Shown piece by piece: positions 8,585 to 17,295 of a stretch of DNA of 32,830 bases (position 1 is the first letter of the stretch; each line of letters begins with the position of its first letter). The stretch lies in contig NZ_BCMI01000026.1 of NCBI RefSeq assembly GCF_002217985.1, positions 1-32,830 on the forward strand, in the 5' to 3' direction. This DNA is from Secundilactobacillus pentosiphilus. GTDB taxonomy: Bacteria; Bacillota; Bacilli; Lactobacillales; Lactobacillaceae. The notes beneath the pieces are model-generated. The model searched no databases. It was not told where the DNA came from and worked only from the letters and a program-made list of their open reading frames with translations. Both the position numbers and the translations under genes were made by a program.

Positions 8585-10591
8585 TTACCCGTCTAGTTCA
8601 GCCTTTAATTCCAGCACCGTATCACGCAGCGTTGCCGCATGTTCAAAATCAAGCTTCTTAGCGGCACTGCGCATCTCATCCTCAAGTCGCTTAATCATAT
8701 CCCGTTGCTGTTCAAGCGTCATTGACTCAAAGTCAGTTTCGACAAAATCATCCTTCTTACCGGCCTTTTCGTCCGGTTTCGTCACACTGATCAAATCACG
8801 AATGTCCTTCTTGATGGTCTTAGGTGTAATGCCGTGCTTCTTATTATACGCGATTTGAATCTTACGCCGTCTGGCAGTTTCATCCATCGCTTTTTTCATG
8901 GAATCCGTCACGGTATCAGCATACATAATAACGGATCCGTGGACATTTCGAGCAGCCCGGCCCATCGTTTGGATCAGTGACCGTTCGTTACGTAAGAACC
9001 CTTCCTTATCAGCATCCAAGATGGCAACCAATGAAACCTCAGGAACATCGATACCTTCCCGCAACAGGTTGATGCCAACCAGCACATCGTATTTACCCAG
9101 CCGCAGATCACGAATAATTTGGGTTCGTTCCAGTGTCTTGATATCACTATGCAAATAAGCCACTTTAATACCCAAATCTTTTAGATACTCGCTTAAATCT
9201 TCGGCCATTTTCTTAGTTAAAGTCGTGACAAAGACCCGTTCGTTAGCATCGATCCGTTTATTGATCTCACCCACTAGATCATCCATTTGACCCATGATTG
9301 GTCGAACTTCCACAGTAGGATCAAGCAACCCAGTTGGCCGGATAATTTGCTGAACGACCGTGTCCGTCTGGTCCATCTCGTAATCTCCAGGGGTAGCCGA
9401 CATATAAACAACTTGGTTAACGTGCTTTTCAAATTCATCGAGTTTCAGCGGCCGGTTATCAAGTGCACTAGGCAACCGGAAACCGTAATCGATCAGCTGT
9501 TGTTTACGCGAACGGTCACCATTATACATACCACGAACCTGCGGCATAGTAACGTGCGATTCATCCACAACCAAGAGGAAGTCTTTCGGGAAGAAATCCA
9601 GTAGCGTATACGGTGGTTCACCGGGTTTACGGCCATCCATAAACCGTGAATAGTTTTCAATTCCGTTGGTGTAACCCATTTCCCGTAACATTTCCACATC
9701 GTAAGTGGTCCGTTGCTTTAAGCGTTGCGCTTCCAGCAGCTTGCCCTCTTTTTCGAAGTAGGCCAGCCGATCCTTCAGCTCAGCTTCGATCCCAGTGATT
9801 GCCCGGTCCATAATATCGTCATTAGTCATGAAGTGGGTGGCTGGAAAGATGGCAACATGATCACGGTCACCAATAATTTCGCCCGTTAAAGCATCGACTT
9901 CACGAATCCGATCAATTTCATCACCGAAGAATTCAACCCGCAACGCGTGTTCATCGTGAGAAGCTGGGAAGATTTCCAGTACATCCCCATGAACCCGGAA
10001 ACGGCCACGTTGAAAGTCAATGTCATTGCGTTCAAATTGGATATCGACCAGCTTGCGCATTAAATCATTGCGTTCAATCTGCTCACCAACTCTAAGGGTC
10101 ACCGTGTGGTTCTTATATTCAGTTGGGTCCCCTAAACCAAAGATCGAAGACACTGAGGCCACCACGATCACATCGTTGCGTTCGAGTAACGAACTAGTGG
10201 CGGAGTGACGCAGCTTATCGATCTCGTCATTAATTGACGAATCTTTTTCAATATACGTATCACTTGATGGCACGTACGCTTCAGGCTGGTAATAATCATA
10301 ATAACTGACAAAATACTCAACCGCGTTATTGGGGAAGAACTCCTTAAATTCGCCATAAAGCTGGCCAGCCAACGTTTTGTTATGGGACAAAATCAGCGTT
10401 GGCTTATTCACGTTTTTGATCACGTTGGAAATGGTAAAGGTTTTCCCCGTTCCAGTCGCACCCAGCAGCACTTGAGCTTTCTTGCCCTCTTCAATGCCTT
10501 CAGTCAATTCTTTGATTGCTTCAGGCTGATCACCGGTGGGCTGATACTTTGAAACTAGGTCAAACTGACGATTTTCCTGCCGTTCAATCAT
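8585..10591 (-). CDS. uvrB: UvrABC excinuclease subunit B
   Basis: UvrB is the helicase-like subunit that verifies damage and recruits UvrC. The 668-residue protein has Walker A GATGTGKT at residues 44-51. The strand-separating beta-hairpin region ([20 protein letters not shown]) lies near residues 94-113. Helicase motifs follow, with DESH near 340, [10 protein letters not shown] near 395 and QTMGRAARN near 540. A C-terminal UVR domain for UvrC contact lies at about 627-662. The ATG at 10591 follows AAGGGGG. It is the first gene of uvrB-uvrA and is preceded by a promoter with an embedded LexA box, so SOS control is likely. Confidence 0.97.
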   Translation of the reverse strand: MIERQENRQFDLVSKYQPTGDQPEAIKELTEGIEEGKKAQVLLGATGTGKTFTISNVIKNVNKPTLILSHNKTLAGQLYGEFKEFFPNNAVEYFVSYYDYYQPEAYVPSSDTYIEKDSSINDEIDKLRHSATSSLLERNDVIVVASVSSIFGLGDPTEYKNHTVTLRVGEQIERNDLMRKLVDIQFERNDIDFQRGRFRVHGDVLEIFPASHDEHALRVEFFGDEIDRIREVDALTGEIIGDRDHVAIFPATHFMTNDDIMDRAITGIEAELKDRLAYFEKEGKLLEAQRLKQRTTYDVEMLREMGYTNGIENYSRFMDGRKPGEPPYTLLDFFPKDFLLVVDESHVTMPQVRGMYNGDRSRKQQLIDYGFRLPSALDNRPLKLDEFEKHVNQVVYMSATPGDYEMDQTDTVVQQIIRPTGLLDPTVEVRPIMGQMDDLVGEINKRIDANERVFVTTLTKKMAEDLSEYLKDLGIKVAYLHSDIKTLERTQIIRDLRLGKYDVLVGINLLREGIDVPEVSLVAILDADKEGFLRNERSLIQTMGRAARNVHGSVIMYADTVTDSMKKAMDETARRRKIQIAYNKKHGITPKTIKKDIRDLISVTKPDEKAGKKDDFVETDFESMTLEQQRDMIKRLEDEMRSAAKKLDFEHAATLRDTVLELKAELDG

Positions 10592-10664
10592 AAATGGCTT
10601 ACCCCCTTAAATTCAGTACACGTTAAAAGCAGGAAAGCGAGTGCCTTCCCACATGCGTTTGTCT

Positions 10665-10694
10665 ATTCTAACATAGCGAACGTATTTTCGCCAA
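10665..10694 (-). promoter_or_regulatory. uvrBA promoter with LexA (SOS) box
   Basis: The minus strand reads TTGGCG (10694-10689), an 18-nt spacer and TAGAAT (10670-10665). The spacer overlaps CGAAAATACGTTCG (10690-10677), one mismatch from the Gram-positive LexA/DinR consensus CGAAC-N4-GTTCG. LexA bound there would cover the core promoter. The leader to uvrB is about 65-70 nt. Confidence 0.8.
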
Positions 10695-10760
10695 CGAAAG
10701 AATCAGCACCGGCTAGTACGCGTATAAAGACCGCCACAACAGCCTTTTACCGTTAAAATA

Positions 10761-11285
10761 CTACAACGTTTTTTGATAGATTATTGCATCCATAAACGTC
10801 TGTCCGACCTGAGTTCTCGTTTCGCTCACCCGTTCAAACTGAGCATTGTCGTAAAAATGCTGCCCCGCTTGATCGTCCTTAAGTACCAGTAACTGAACCT
10901 GCACTGCGGTTAGTTTCTTTAATAATAAAAGCACCTGATTAAGAATTTCCGTCCGGTCACTTTCAGAAATGCTATTTTCATCAACAAAATATTGTCCCAG
11001 CCAGACTAATTGAGGTAACGGGTAATCAACGGTCAAATCAATAGTGGCCACTAATTTATCCCCAGTGAACAGCCCTAAATAATGTTTCTGTGCTGCCATT
11101 GCCTCACTGGCAACTTCATCGAGGTCGGAAACAGCTTCCCGCTTAGTGAGCTTATGATCCAAGAACAATTCAAAAAAGGCTTGATGCTGTTTTTGCAGGC
11201 GGTAAATTTGATCTTCATCGTTATGGGTCAGCTCCCTAACATCATAGGGTAGCTGTTTGGCTAATTGCTTGGCTAATGTCTGCAT
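10761..11285 (-). CDS. Probable GNAT-like N-acetyltransferase
   Basis: The 174-residue product ends in a stretch typical of GNAT acetyltransferases (AGQHFYDNAQFERVSETRTQ near residues 139-158), with a preceding beta-strand pattern (LGLFTGDKLVATIDL near 70-84). The canonical acetyl-CoA loop (Q/RxxGxG/A) is not clear, so the assignment rests on overall pattern. The ATG at 11285 follows AAAGGGGAT. It stands alone between the trxB terminator and the uvrB promoter and has its own -10-like element. The substrate is unknown. Confidence 0.55.
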   Translation of the reverse strand: MQTLAKQLAKQLPYDVRELTHNDEDQIYRLQKQHQAFFELFLDHKLTKREAVSDLDEVASEAMAAQKHYLGLFTGDKLVATIDLTVDYPLPQLVWLGQYFVDENSISESDRTEILNQVLLLLKKLTAVQVQLLVLKDDQAGQHFYDNAQFERVSETRTQVGQTFMDAIIYQKTL

Positions 11286-11320
11286 TTTTAAATCCCCTTT
11301 GTATTTTCCAGTTCCCCTTT

Positions 11321-11326
11321 ATTATA
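11321..11326 (-). promoter_or_regulatory. Candidate -10 element for the GNAT-like gene
   Basis: A consensus TATAAT on the minus strand lies 36 nt upstream of the ATG. No good -35 hexamer is seen at 17 nt (GTCGTA). Confidence 0.45.
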
Positions 11327-11367
11327 TAGTAACTGATTAGAAATACGACTTAATTTCTTCGAATACC

Positions 11368-11401
11368 AAAAAAGGAATGGCCATTAGCCATTCCTTTTTT
11401 T
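11368..11401 (-). terminator. Intrinsic terminator after trxB
   Basis: The arms at 11368-11381 and 11387-11400 are perfectly complementary over 14 bases (core GGAATGGC/GCCATTCC) with a 5-nt loop. They are flanked by A and T runs. It lies about 25 nt beyond the trxB stop; the symmetry would also allow plus-strand termination. Confidence 0.9.
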
Positions 11402-11425
11402 GCTTTTTAAATGCGTCATTTCAAC

Positions 11426-12370
11426 TTACTTTACAGTTGCACCATTGTCAGCCAACGATTCAATGTACTTAAAGACTTGTTGACCAGCGACTCCGCCATC
11501 ACCAACGGCAGTCGTAATTTGGCGAAGGTCTTTAACCCGAACATCACCAATCGCAAAAATACCGGGAACCTTGGTTTCCATGTGGTCATTAGTTTCAATC
11601 CAGCCCATGTCATCAGTAATACCCAAGCCAGCAAACTGCTCAGTCTTAGGTAAAATGCCAACGTAGATGAAGACGCCACTGGCATTAATGGTTGATTCTT
11701 CACCCGTCTTGTTATTCAGCACTTTAACACCCGTTACTTTTTGGTCGTCCCCAAGGATTTCCTTAACGTTACTGTTCCAAACGAAGTTCATCTTATCGTT
11801 TGCGAACGCTCGGTCTTGGATAATCTTCTGAGCACGCAGCTGATCACGACGGTGGATAACCGTTACTTTAGAAGCCAGCTGAGTCAGGTAAAGACCTTCC
11901 TCAACGGCAGAATCACCGCCGCCAACCACGATTACTTCGCGGCCCTTAAAGAAAGCACCATCACAAACCGCGCAATACGAAACCCCGCGGCCACCATAGT
12001 TTTCCTCACCGGGAACCCCCAGCTTACGATATTCCGACCCGGTGGCAATAATGACTGCCTTAGTCTCAAAGGTATCCGTATCTGTTGTCACAACCTTGAT
12101 GGCACCTTGGTCTTCAACGGATTCCACGCTGCCATAGGCGTATTCCGCCCCAAACTGCGTGGCACCCTTATACATATCCTCTGCTAAATCCGGTCCCATA
12201 ACTGATGAGAACCCAGGATAATTTTCAATCGCCGCAGTGTTGTTCATCTGACCGCCATAGATACCACGATCTAGCATGAGTACGGACAAGTTGGCACGGG
12301 ATGCATAGAGTGCGGCGGTCATCCCGCCTGGACCTGCACCAATTACAATTACATCATACTGTTTAGCCAT
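11426..12370 (-). CDS. trxB: Thioredoxin-disulfide reductase
   Basis: TrxB is an FAD- and NADPH-dependent flavoenzyme that reduces thioredoxin in the cytosol. The 314-residue product has the FAD-binding GAGPGG at residues 11-16, ATGSEYRKLG near 109-118, and the redox-active CAVC (Cys133, Cys136). The NADPH-binding GGGDSAVEE lies near residue 150. The C-terminal FAD block GIFAIGDVR lies near residues 275-283. An in-frame upstream extension to 12421 would swallow the Shine-Dalgarno (AAAGGGGAAG), so the start is the ATG at 12370. It follows gpsA by about 120 nt, has a probable promoter of its own, and ends at a strong terminator. Confidence 0.96.
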   Translation of the reverse strand: MAKQYDVIVIGAGPGGMTAALYASRANLSVLMLDRGIYGGQMNNTAAIENYPGFSSVMGPDLAEDMYKGATQFGAEYAYGSVESVEDQGAIKVVTTDTDTFETKAVIIATGSEYRKLGVPGEENYGGRGVSYCAVCDGAFFKGREVIVVGGGDSAVEEGLYLTQLASKVTVIHRRDQLRAQKIIQDRAFANDKMNFVWNSNVKEILGDDQKVTGVKVLNNKTGEESTINASGVFIYVGILPKTEQFAGLGITDDMGWIETNDHMETKVPGIFAIGDVRVKDLRQITTAVGDGGVAGQQVFKYIESLADNGATVK

Positions 12371-12446
12371 ACTACTTCCCCTTTCAAGCGCAACGAATGC
12401 GACACTGAATAATTTGATCAATCTTCGTGAGTCATAAACGAAGCTT

Positions 12447-12475
12447 AGTTTACTATCTTTTTGTAAGTTTGTCGA
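12447..12475 (-). promoter_or_regulatory. Candidate trxB promoter
   Basis: The minus strand reads TCGACA (12475-12470), 17 nt, TAAACT (12452-12447). The predicted start point falls next to a small leader hairpin (CTTCGT 12423-12428 with ACGAAG 12438-12443). trxB may therefore be expressed independently of hprK-lgt-gpsA. Confidence 0.55.
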
Positions 12476-12491
12476 GAAATAAGGCTGTCAC

Positions 12492-13505
12492 CTAAAACTC
12501 TGAACGGCCTTCACGCATCATCAAATCAGAAATAGCCTTACGAATATCCTTGCCTTCGTAGAGGACTTGATAGATGGCCGCAGTAATTGGCATTTCAACG
12601 CCGCGCTGCTTAGATAATTCGTAAGCCGCCTTAGTCGTTGCAACACCTTCAATGACCATGCCCATGGTATCAACCACTTCTTCTAGGGTCTGACCCTTAC
12701 CCAGTTCATCACCAGCACGGTAATTTCGTGAGTTTTTACTGGTTCCAGTCACGATGATATCACCGACACCGGCTAGCCCAGTAAAGGTCTGCGGGTTGGC
12801 ACCGAATGACGCACCAAGCCGTGAAATTTCAGCAAGGCCCCGTGTCATCAGGGCCGCCTTAGCGTTATCACCATAGCCTAACCCGTTCAGAGCACCGGTA
12901 CCCAACGCAATGATATTCTTCAAGGCAGCCGCAATTTCTACCCCGATCACGTCACTATTCGTGTAAACCCGGAAGTAGCGGTTCATAAATAACCGCTGGA
13001 CATGCTTGGCAGCGTCCAAATCAGCACTGGCAGCCGTCACTAGTGTAATGTCTCTCTTGGCAACGTCTTCCGCATGACTTGGCCCTGAAAGGACCGTGAT
13101 TGATTTACGCAAATCAGCTGGGATCTCTTCTGCTAAGATTTCGGAAACCCGCTTATAAGTTCCCTGTTCGATTCCCTTACTAGCGTGAATCAATTGCGGC
13201 TTTGTCTGCAGTTCTTCCAGAACTGCTTTAGTATCCTTCGCCACTGAACGAACAGCCTTAGTCGGTACAACAAACAATACGGTGGTGGCACCGGTGAGTG
13301 CCTGCTTTAAATCTGAATAGGCTATAAGGGTTTCAGAATACGTAAAATCCTTTATATAATGCGTATTAGTATGCTTTTCATTGAGTTCTTTAACTTGCTG
13401 TGGTTTATATGACCAAAGTGAGACTTCGTTGCCATTTTCATCCAGTAGATTTGCCAGAATACTGCCCCAAGAACCTGCACCTAATACTGCAATTTTTTCA
13501 GACAT
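12492..13505 (-). CDS. gpsA: Glycerol-3-phosphate dehydrogenase [NAD(P)+]
   Basis: GpsA reduces dihydroxyacetone phosphate to sn-glycerol-3-phosphate, the backbone for membrane phospholipids and teichoic acids. The 337-residue protein begins [15 protein letters not shown] with the Rossmann GxGxxG at residues 9-14. It also has SGPSHAEDV near residue 142 and the substrate-binding region with [12 protein letters not shown] near 192. The ATG at 13505 lies 8 nt after AAGGAG; another ATG 6 nt upstream is too close to that site. It is 12 nt downstream of lgt and probably cotranscribed with hprK-lgt, a common order in Firmicutes. Confidence 0.96.
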   Translation of the reverse strand: MSEKIAVLGAGSWGSILANLLDENGNEVSLWSYKPQQVKELNEKHTNTHYIKDFTYSETLIAYSDLKQALTGATTVLFVVPTKAVRSVAKDTKAVLEELQTKPQLIHASKGIEQGTYKRVSEILAEEIPADLRKSITVLSGPSHAEDVAKRDITLVTAASADLDAAKHVQRLFMNRYFRVYTNSDVIGVEIAAALKNIIALGTGALNGLGYGDNAKAALMTRGLAEISRLGASFGANPQTFTGLAGVGDIIVTGTSKNSRNYRAGDELGKGQTLEEVVDTMGMVIEGVATTKAAYELSKQRGVEMPITAAIYQVLYEGKDIRKAISDLMMREGRSEF

Positions 13506-13517
13506 AGTCATTTCTCC

Positions 13518-14372
13518 TTAATTTTTAGCCTGTTGGGCCTTTTTTGAATATGGGTTGCCGTCCAGATACATTGAAATTTGACTGCCAAGCCGTCGACGAT
13601 AAATAACAAGTCCAATTGCGCCAATGAACAAGGCCACGGATAACAGCTGCGATACCCGTAACGTGTCAAACAACATCAAACTATCGGTCCGCATTCCTTC
13701 AACAAAAAAGCGGCCGAATGAATACCAAATGACGTAGCTTAAGAATACCTCACCTTGCTTAAAAAGTCCTTGGCGATGCCGCAGACTCATTAAAACAATG
13801 AAGCCCAAGATATCCCAGGTCGATTCATACAAAAAGGTGGGCTGCCGGTAAGCACCGTTGATCAGCATCTGAGAAATAATAAAGTGCGGCAAATGCAGCC
13901 CCTGAAGAAAACTCAGACTGGTGATTTGACCAAAGGCCTCCTGGTTCATGAAATTACCCCATCGACCGATTCCCTGTGCCATAATGACCGTTGGTGCGGC
14001 AATGTCTAACATCAACCAAACCGGGATGAATCGTGACCTGCAAAAGAAGAATACCACAATCCCAGCACCAATCAAAGAACCATAAACGGCAATACCGCCA
14101 TCCCAAATTTGGATGATCTCTGACAAATGCTGAGAGTAATACGGCCACTCAAAGGCCACGTAATAAATCCGTGCTGCAATGATAGCAGCTGGTAATGCGT
14201 ACAAAATCATATCGTAGATGTCATCGGCGTCGACGTTTCGGCGACCGCCTTCGCGAACTGCCAAGGTTACCGCAATAATGACGGCACTGGCAATAATAAT
14301 GCCGTACCAATGTACCTGAATCGGTCCCAAATGAAACGCAATGGGATTTAGTGCTGCAAGAATTCCCCGCAA
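13518..14372 (-). CDS. lgt: Prolipoprotein diacylglyceryl transferase
   Basis: Lgt transfers diacylglycerol from phosphatidylglycerol to the lipobox cysteine of prolipoproteins in the cytoplasmic membrane. The 284-residue polytopic protein has about seven hydrophobic segments and the family signature [13 protein letters not shown] at residues 136-148. The WYG motif near residues 22-24 is also as expected. The start is TTG at 14372 behind GAGGTGG. It lies 33 nt downstream of hprK and 12 nt upstream of gpsA. The window's own PstS lacks a lipobox cysteine, so it cannot be one of its substrates. Confidence 0.95.
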   Translation of the reverse strand: MRGILAALNPIAFHLGPIQVHWYGIIIASAVIIAVTLAVREGGRRNVDADDIYDMILYALPAAIIAARIYYVAFEWPYYSQHLSEIIQIWDGGIAVYGSLIGAGIVVFFFCRSRFIPVWLMLDIAAPTVIMAQGIGRWGNFMNQEAFGQITSLSFLQGLHLPHFIISQMLINGAYRQPTFLYESTWDILGFIVLMSLRHRQGLFKQGEVFLSYVIWYSFGRFFVEGMRTDSLMLFDTLRVSQLLSVALFIGAIGLVIYRRRLGSQISMYLDGNPYSKKAQQAKN

Positions 14373-14405
14373 GGTGCCACCTCTTCACTTTCGATTATCA
14401 TTAAT

Positions 14406-15383
14406 TTATTTTTGATTTGAATTTTTCTTGATCAGCCGGTTTAAGTTTTGATCAAAGACTTTGGTTGCGTCATACCCCATCGAGCGCGCCCGAAAGTTCA
14501 TGGCCGCCGCTTCAATAATAATGGCTAAATTGCGACCAGTTTTAACCGGAATTGAAATCTTCGGAATTTCGACGTCGAAGATCTTTTGCGTTTCAGCATC
14601 GTTGCCTAACCGATCAAATTTTTTGTCCGGCGTCCATGCTTCCAGGTGAACAATCAGCTCAATGTCAGTGTCGCTACGCACAGCCCCCGCACCAAACAAG
14701 TTCATGACATCGATGATGCCGATACCACGAATTTCCAACAGGTGCGATAGGATCGCTGGCGCTTCACCAACTAAGGTCTGCTCATCTTGCTGGTAAACTT
14801 CCACCCGGTCATCCGCGATCAGCCGGTGACCGCGTTTAACCAGCTCAAGGGCGGTTTCACTCTTACCGACCCCGGAATCACCGGTGATCAAAACACCAAC
14901 ACCATAGATATCAACCAGAACACCATGCAAGGACTGTCGCTCTGCAAGCTGGCCTTCAAGGTAGTTGGTCATGTTACTCAAAACGCGAGACGTCGTCATT
15001 TTGGTGCCAAGAATGGGAATTCCGGTTTCCTTAGCTGCCTGAAGCAGTTCTTCCGGCGGCTCAAGCTGAGTTGAAATCACAAACGCAGGTGTTTCGGGCT
15101 GACACATCTGCCTCATGACACTTAATAGATCGTCGTGGCTCATGCCCTTTGCAAAGGAGGTTTCAGTAATCCCTAAAAGCTGAATCCGTTTGGCTGGATA
15201 ATAGTTAAAGTACCCCGTCAATTCAAGTCCGGGCCGTGAAATATCACTCGTGGAAACCTTACGGCTATCTAAAAGATCATCACCATAGATAACATCCAAC
15301 CGAATATTTTTAACTAAATCAGCAACTGTTACACTTTCTGCCAAATTATTGACCGCTACTGGTACACTGACGTGCATCATCAT
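14406..15383 (-). CDS. hprK: HPr kinase/phosphorylase
   Basis: HprK phosphorylates HPr on Ser46 at high glycolytic flux and removes that phosphate when energy is low, which controls CcpA-dependent catabolite repression. The 325-residue protein has Walker A GDSGVGKS at residues 168-175. The preceding LHGVLVDIYG carries His153, at the family's catalytic-histidine position. The HprK signature LEIRGIGIIDVMNLFGAGA lies near 216-234. Three consecutive ATGs (15383, 15380, 15377) could start it, and no strong Shine-Dalgarno is seen at normal spacing. A cre-like sequence abuts the start. It begins hprK-lgt-gpsA, 173 nt after yvlD. Confidence 0.96.
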   Translation of the reverse strand: MMMHVSVPVAVNNLAESVTVADLVKNIRLDVIYGDDLLDSRKVSTSDISRPGLELTGYFNYYPAKRIQLLGITETSFAKGMSHDDLLSVMRQMCQPETPAFVISTQLEPPEELLQAAKETGIPILGTKMTTSRVLSNMTNYLEGQLAERQSLHGVLVDIYGVGVLITGDSGVGKSETALELVKRGHRLIADDRVEVYQQDEQTLVGEAPAILSHLLEIRGIGIIDVMNLFGAGAVRSDTDIELIVHLEAWTPDKKFDRLGNDAETQKIFDVEIPKISIPVKTGRNLAIIIEAAAMNFRARSMGYDATKVFDQNLNRLIKKNSNQK

Positions 15384-15396
15384 TAAAGCGCTATCA
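15383..15396 (-). promoter_or_regulatory. cre-like site at the hprK start
   Basis: The minus strand reads TGATAGCGCTTTAA, two mismatches from TGWAANCGNTNWCA with the central CG intact. It overlaps the first base of the first hprK ATG. CcpA binding here is a prediction only. Confidence 0.3.
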
Positions 15397-15556
15397 CTTT
15401 AGTTTCCCCCGGTTAGCCATCGGGTATTATTCATACACCGCTTAGAAACATCTCCATTAAAACCGGTTTAGCTAACACTAGCCAGTAGCAGCTCAACCTT
15501 CTTTCTAAATCTGGCCTTAATGGAAATTGCGGTGGTAAAAGCCTTAATTAACTGTT
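15384..15556 (-). other. hprK upstream region
   Basis: This gap of about 173 nt between yvlD and hprK has no clear terminator and no open reading frame of note. Weak promoter-like matches occur on the minus strand (for example TTGAGC, 16 nt, TAGCTA near 15467-15494), but none is convincing. hprK may be read partly from the pspC promoter. Confidence 0.4.
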
Positions 15557-15916
15557 TTAACCGTTACGATGCTCATGCCCAACATAGTCCGAAATCACCG
15601 CGTTGCAAACTGACATTAAAATTGCAACTAACAGCGCTGTGCCAAATGAGCTAAAGTGGAAATCATTGCCAATCAGCATCGAGGTCAACTGCAACATTGC
15701 CCCGTTGATCACGATGCTAAACAAACCTAACGTCACAATCGTAATCGGTAACGATAAAACCACTAAAATCGGCTTAACTAACGCGTTCAACAGCGATAGT
15801 ACCACACTGGCAACCAGTGCGATCCAGGGGCTAGCAACGTAAAAACTGTCTTTTAAAAATCCAGCGAGTGCTATAAATAACACCGCATTAATTAAAATTC
15901 GAACCCAAAATTTCAT
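15557..15916 (-). CDS. YvlD/phage-holin-4 family membrane protein
   Basis: The product is a 119-residue protein with four hydrophobic helices (residues about 3-20, 28-46, 53-75 and 88-108). It has the LLNALVKPILVVLSLPITI and FSIVINGAML pattern of the mycobacterial 4-TMS / YvlD (PF04020) family. Despite the family name there is no phage context; in Bacillus relatives accompany envelope-stress genes. The ATG at 15916 is preferred: it follows the pspC stop by 10 nt and gives the family's usual length, whereas the longer reading frame runs back inside pspC. The Shine-Dalgarno (GTGAG) is weak, suggesting translational coupling. Confidence 0.82.
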   Translation of the reverse strand: MKFWVRILINAVLFIALAGFLKDSFYVASPWIALVASVVLSLLNALVKPILVVLSLPITIVTLGLFSIVINGAMLQLTSMLIGNDFHFSSFGTALLVAILMSVCNAVISDYVGHEHRNG

Positions 15917-15926
15917 CTTCTGCAAC

Positions 15927-16220
15927 TCACTTTTTATCCGTATCTTCTTCAGTAACATCGTGGAGTTCTTTTCGAGAACGCGATTGCGTTCCTGATCCCC
16001 AGAACGTTGAGTGATGCGCTGTACCAGAATCTTCCGGTATCAATACGGTAAGTAGTAAATAAACGAGTAGGCCAAACAAAACATGGCCTGGATAAATCGT
16101 TAGGATAACAAAAATGATGCGAACTAACGCAGCACTTATCCCAAAATACTCGGCGATTCCTCCCAGCACCCCGGTTAATATGCGCTTTGACGAACGTGTT
16201 AGTCGACGTTTGCTATTCAT
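15927..16220 (-). CDS. PspC-domain envelope stress protein
   Basis: The 97-residue product has an N-terminal PspC domain. Residues 3-60 read KRRLTRSSKRILTGVLGGIA, then EYFGISAALVRIIFVIL and a second hydrophobic stretch (HVLFGLLVYLLLTVLIP). A short hydrophilic, charged C-terminal tail follows. PspC proteins sense or resist membrane stress in other bacteria. The ATG at 16220 is preceded by GAGGTGATTTTTTG, a textbook site. It is the first gene of pspC-yvlD behind a near-consensus promoter and a leader of about 110 nt with a GC-rich hairpin. Confidence 0.85.
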   Translation of the reverse strand: MNSKRRLTRSSKRILTGVLGGIAEYFGISAALVRIIFVILTIYPGHVLFGLLVYLLLTVLIPEDSGTAHHSTFWGSGTQSRSRKELHDVTEEDTDKK

Positions 16221-16263
16221 CAAAAAATCACCTCATTTCCAGTTACCCATTAAAAGTATCTCC

Positions 16264-16288
16264 AGGCTGCGGCCAGCCGCCGCAGCCT
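16264..16288 (-). promoter_or_regulatory. Stable hairpin in the pspC 5' leader
   Basis: AGGCTGCGGC (16264-16273) and GCCGCAGCCT (16279-16288) form a perfect 10-bp stem with a 5-nt loop. It lies between the promoter and the ribosome site of pspC and is not followed by a T run, so it is more likely an mRNA-stability or control structure than a terminator. Confidence 0.5.
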
Positions 16289-16338
16289 ACTTACAGCTCT
16301 CAACTTAATGAAGTAACTTGAATTTCGCCACTAGAATC

Positions 16339-16367
16339 ATTATACCCACTCAAGTGAAGATAGACAA
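16339..16367 (-). promoter_or_regulatory. Strong sigma-A promoter of pspC-yvlD
   Basis: The minus strand reads TTGTCT (16367-16362), a 17-nt spacer and a consensus TATAAT (16344-16339). The predicted start near 16332 gives a leader of about 110 nt. Confidence 0.8.
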
Positions 16368-16436
16368 TTTAATCGTGCCTTTTGATTTGAATTCCGCCGC
16401 GAGTGCGTGACAAAATGCGATAGCTGCCCGCCATTT

Positions 16437-16501
16437 AACCCAAATAACGCCTATCCCGGTATCCTTTACCGGCATAGGCGCTATTTTCTAAAATTTGGGT
16501 T
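16437..16501. terminator. Large hairpin after phoU, probable pst-operon terminator
   Basis: CGCCTAT-C-CCGGTA (16448-16461) pairs with TACCGG-C-ATAGGCG (16467-16480), with one C/C mismatch. An outer 9-bp stem AACCCAAAT (16437-16445) pairs with ATTTGGGTT (16493-16501). T-rich sequence follows on both strands but is interrupted. It lies about 115 nt past the phoU stop. The rest of the 394-nt gap holds the pspC promoter; no open reading frame of note was seen. Confidence 0.65.
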
Positions 16502-16614
16502 TAAGAGCGTGATTCGGCAATCTAACGACTTTGTGAACCACTTTTGGCTAGCATCAGCTAAAAGCTGGTTGAAATATTGATCGATCTAGGCCGCTGTCGT
16601 CACTTGCTGATAAA

Positions 16615-17277
16615 TTATTTCATTAACTTTAATTCAACGATTTGACCGGTTTTTAAGTAGACGATCCACTCGCCAACGTTGGTCAAATAATCGCTGATCC
16701 GTACTAGGTCAGCGGCCACGTTGTTGTAGTTCATTGCTGCGACCAGTACGTTGGCATCCATCGTAATTTTATTGTAGCTGTCACGCATAATCTGATCGCG
16801 ATACTCAACTAAGTGATCGTTAACCGTGACTAACGCCTTAGCCGCCTCTTCATCCTTATCAACGTATGCTTGAATAGCCTGTTTCACCATGTCGGTGGTT
16901 AAGTGGCCCATTTCAGCTATCTGGGTTTCAATTTCAGCAACCCGGGTATTGCCTTTAACTTCAATCGTTGCATGGGCAATATTGCGCGCATGGTCACCGG
17001 CCCGTTCCAAATCAGATACCGCCTTTAAAATCGTTACAACTTCCCTCAGATCAGAAGTTACTGGCTGATAAAGGGCAATGATCTCAAAGGACTTCGATTC
17101 CAATTGTATCTCACGCTCATTGATTTCATGGTCATGGTCAATGATGGCTTGCGCTACCTGCCGGTCGTGATCAATGAAAGCGTCCACCGACTGCTGCACC
17201 ACGTTACTAACCAAGATACCCATTTCGGTAAAACCATTGTCAAGTTCATCTAATTCATCATCAAATAAGCGTCTCAT
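16615..17277 (-). CDS. phoU: PhoU phosphate-signalling regulator
   Basis: PhoU is a cytoplasmic regulator that links the Pst transporter to the PhoR kinase and restrains phosphate uptake. The 220-residue, largely helical protein contains two PhoU repeats (about residues 15-105 and 118-210) with metal-ligand-type motifs (SDLERAGDHARNIAH near 88-102 and DLVRISDYLTNVGEW near 189-203). The ATG at 17277 follows AGAGGAGGG. It is the last gene of the pst operon, 18 nt after pstB. Confidence 0.95.
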   Translation of the reverse strand: MRRLFDDELDELDNGFTEMGILVSNVVQQSVDAFIDHDRQVAQAIIDHDHEINEREIQLESKSFEIIALYQPVTSDLREVVTILKAVSDLERAGDHARNIAHATIEVKGNTRVAEIETQIAEMGHLTTDMVKQAIQAYVDKDEEAAKALVTVNDHLVEYRDQIMRDSYNKITMDANVLVAAMNYNNVAADLVRISDYLTNVGEWIVYLKTGQIVELKLMK

Positions 17278-17295
17278 TGATACCCTCCTCTGGTT

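Noticed and set aside
8526-8858. 110-codon plus-strand frame across the uvrB/uvrA junction
   Set aside because: It is antisense to both repair genes with low-complexity serine-rich translation and no family pattern.
11741-12187. 148-codon plus-strand open frame opposite trxB
   Set aside because: It lies wholly antisense to a well-supported trxB, has no recognisable domain or clear ribosome site, and looks like a reading-frame shadow.
15557-15916. Phage holin, suggesting a prophage remnant
   Set aside because: The family name is misleading; the protein is YvlD-like, follows pspC, and no other phage gene is present.
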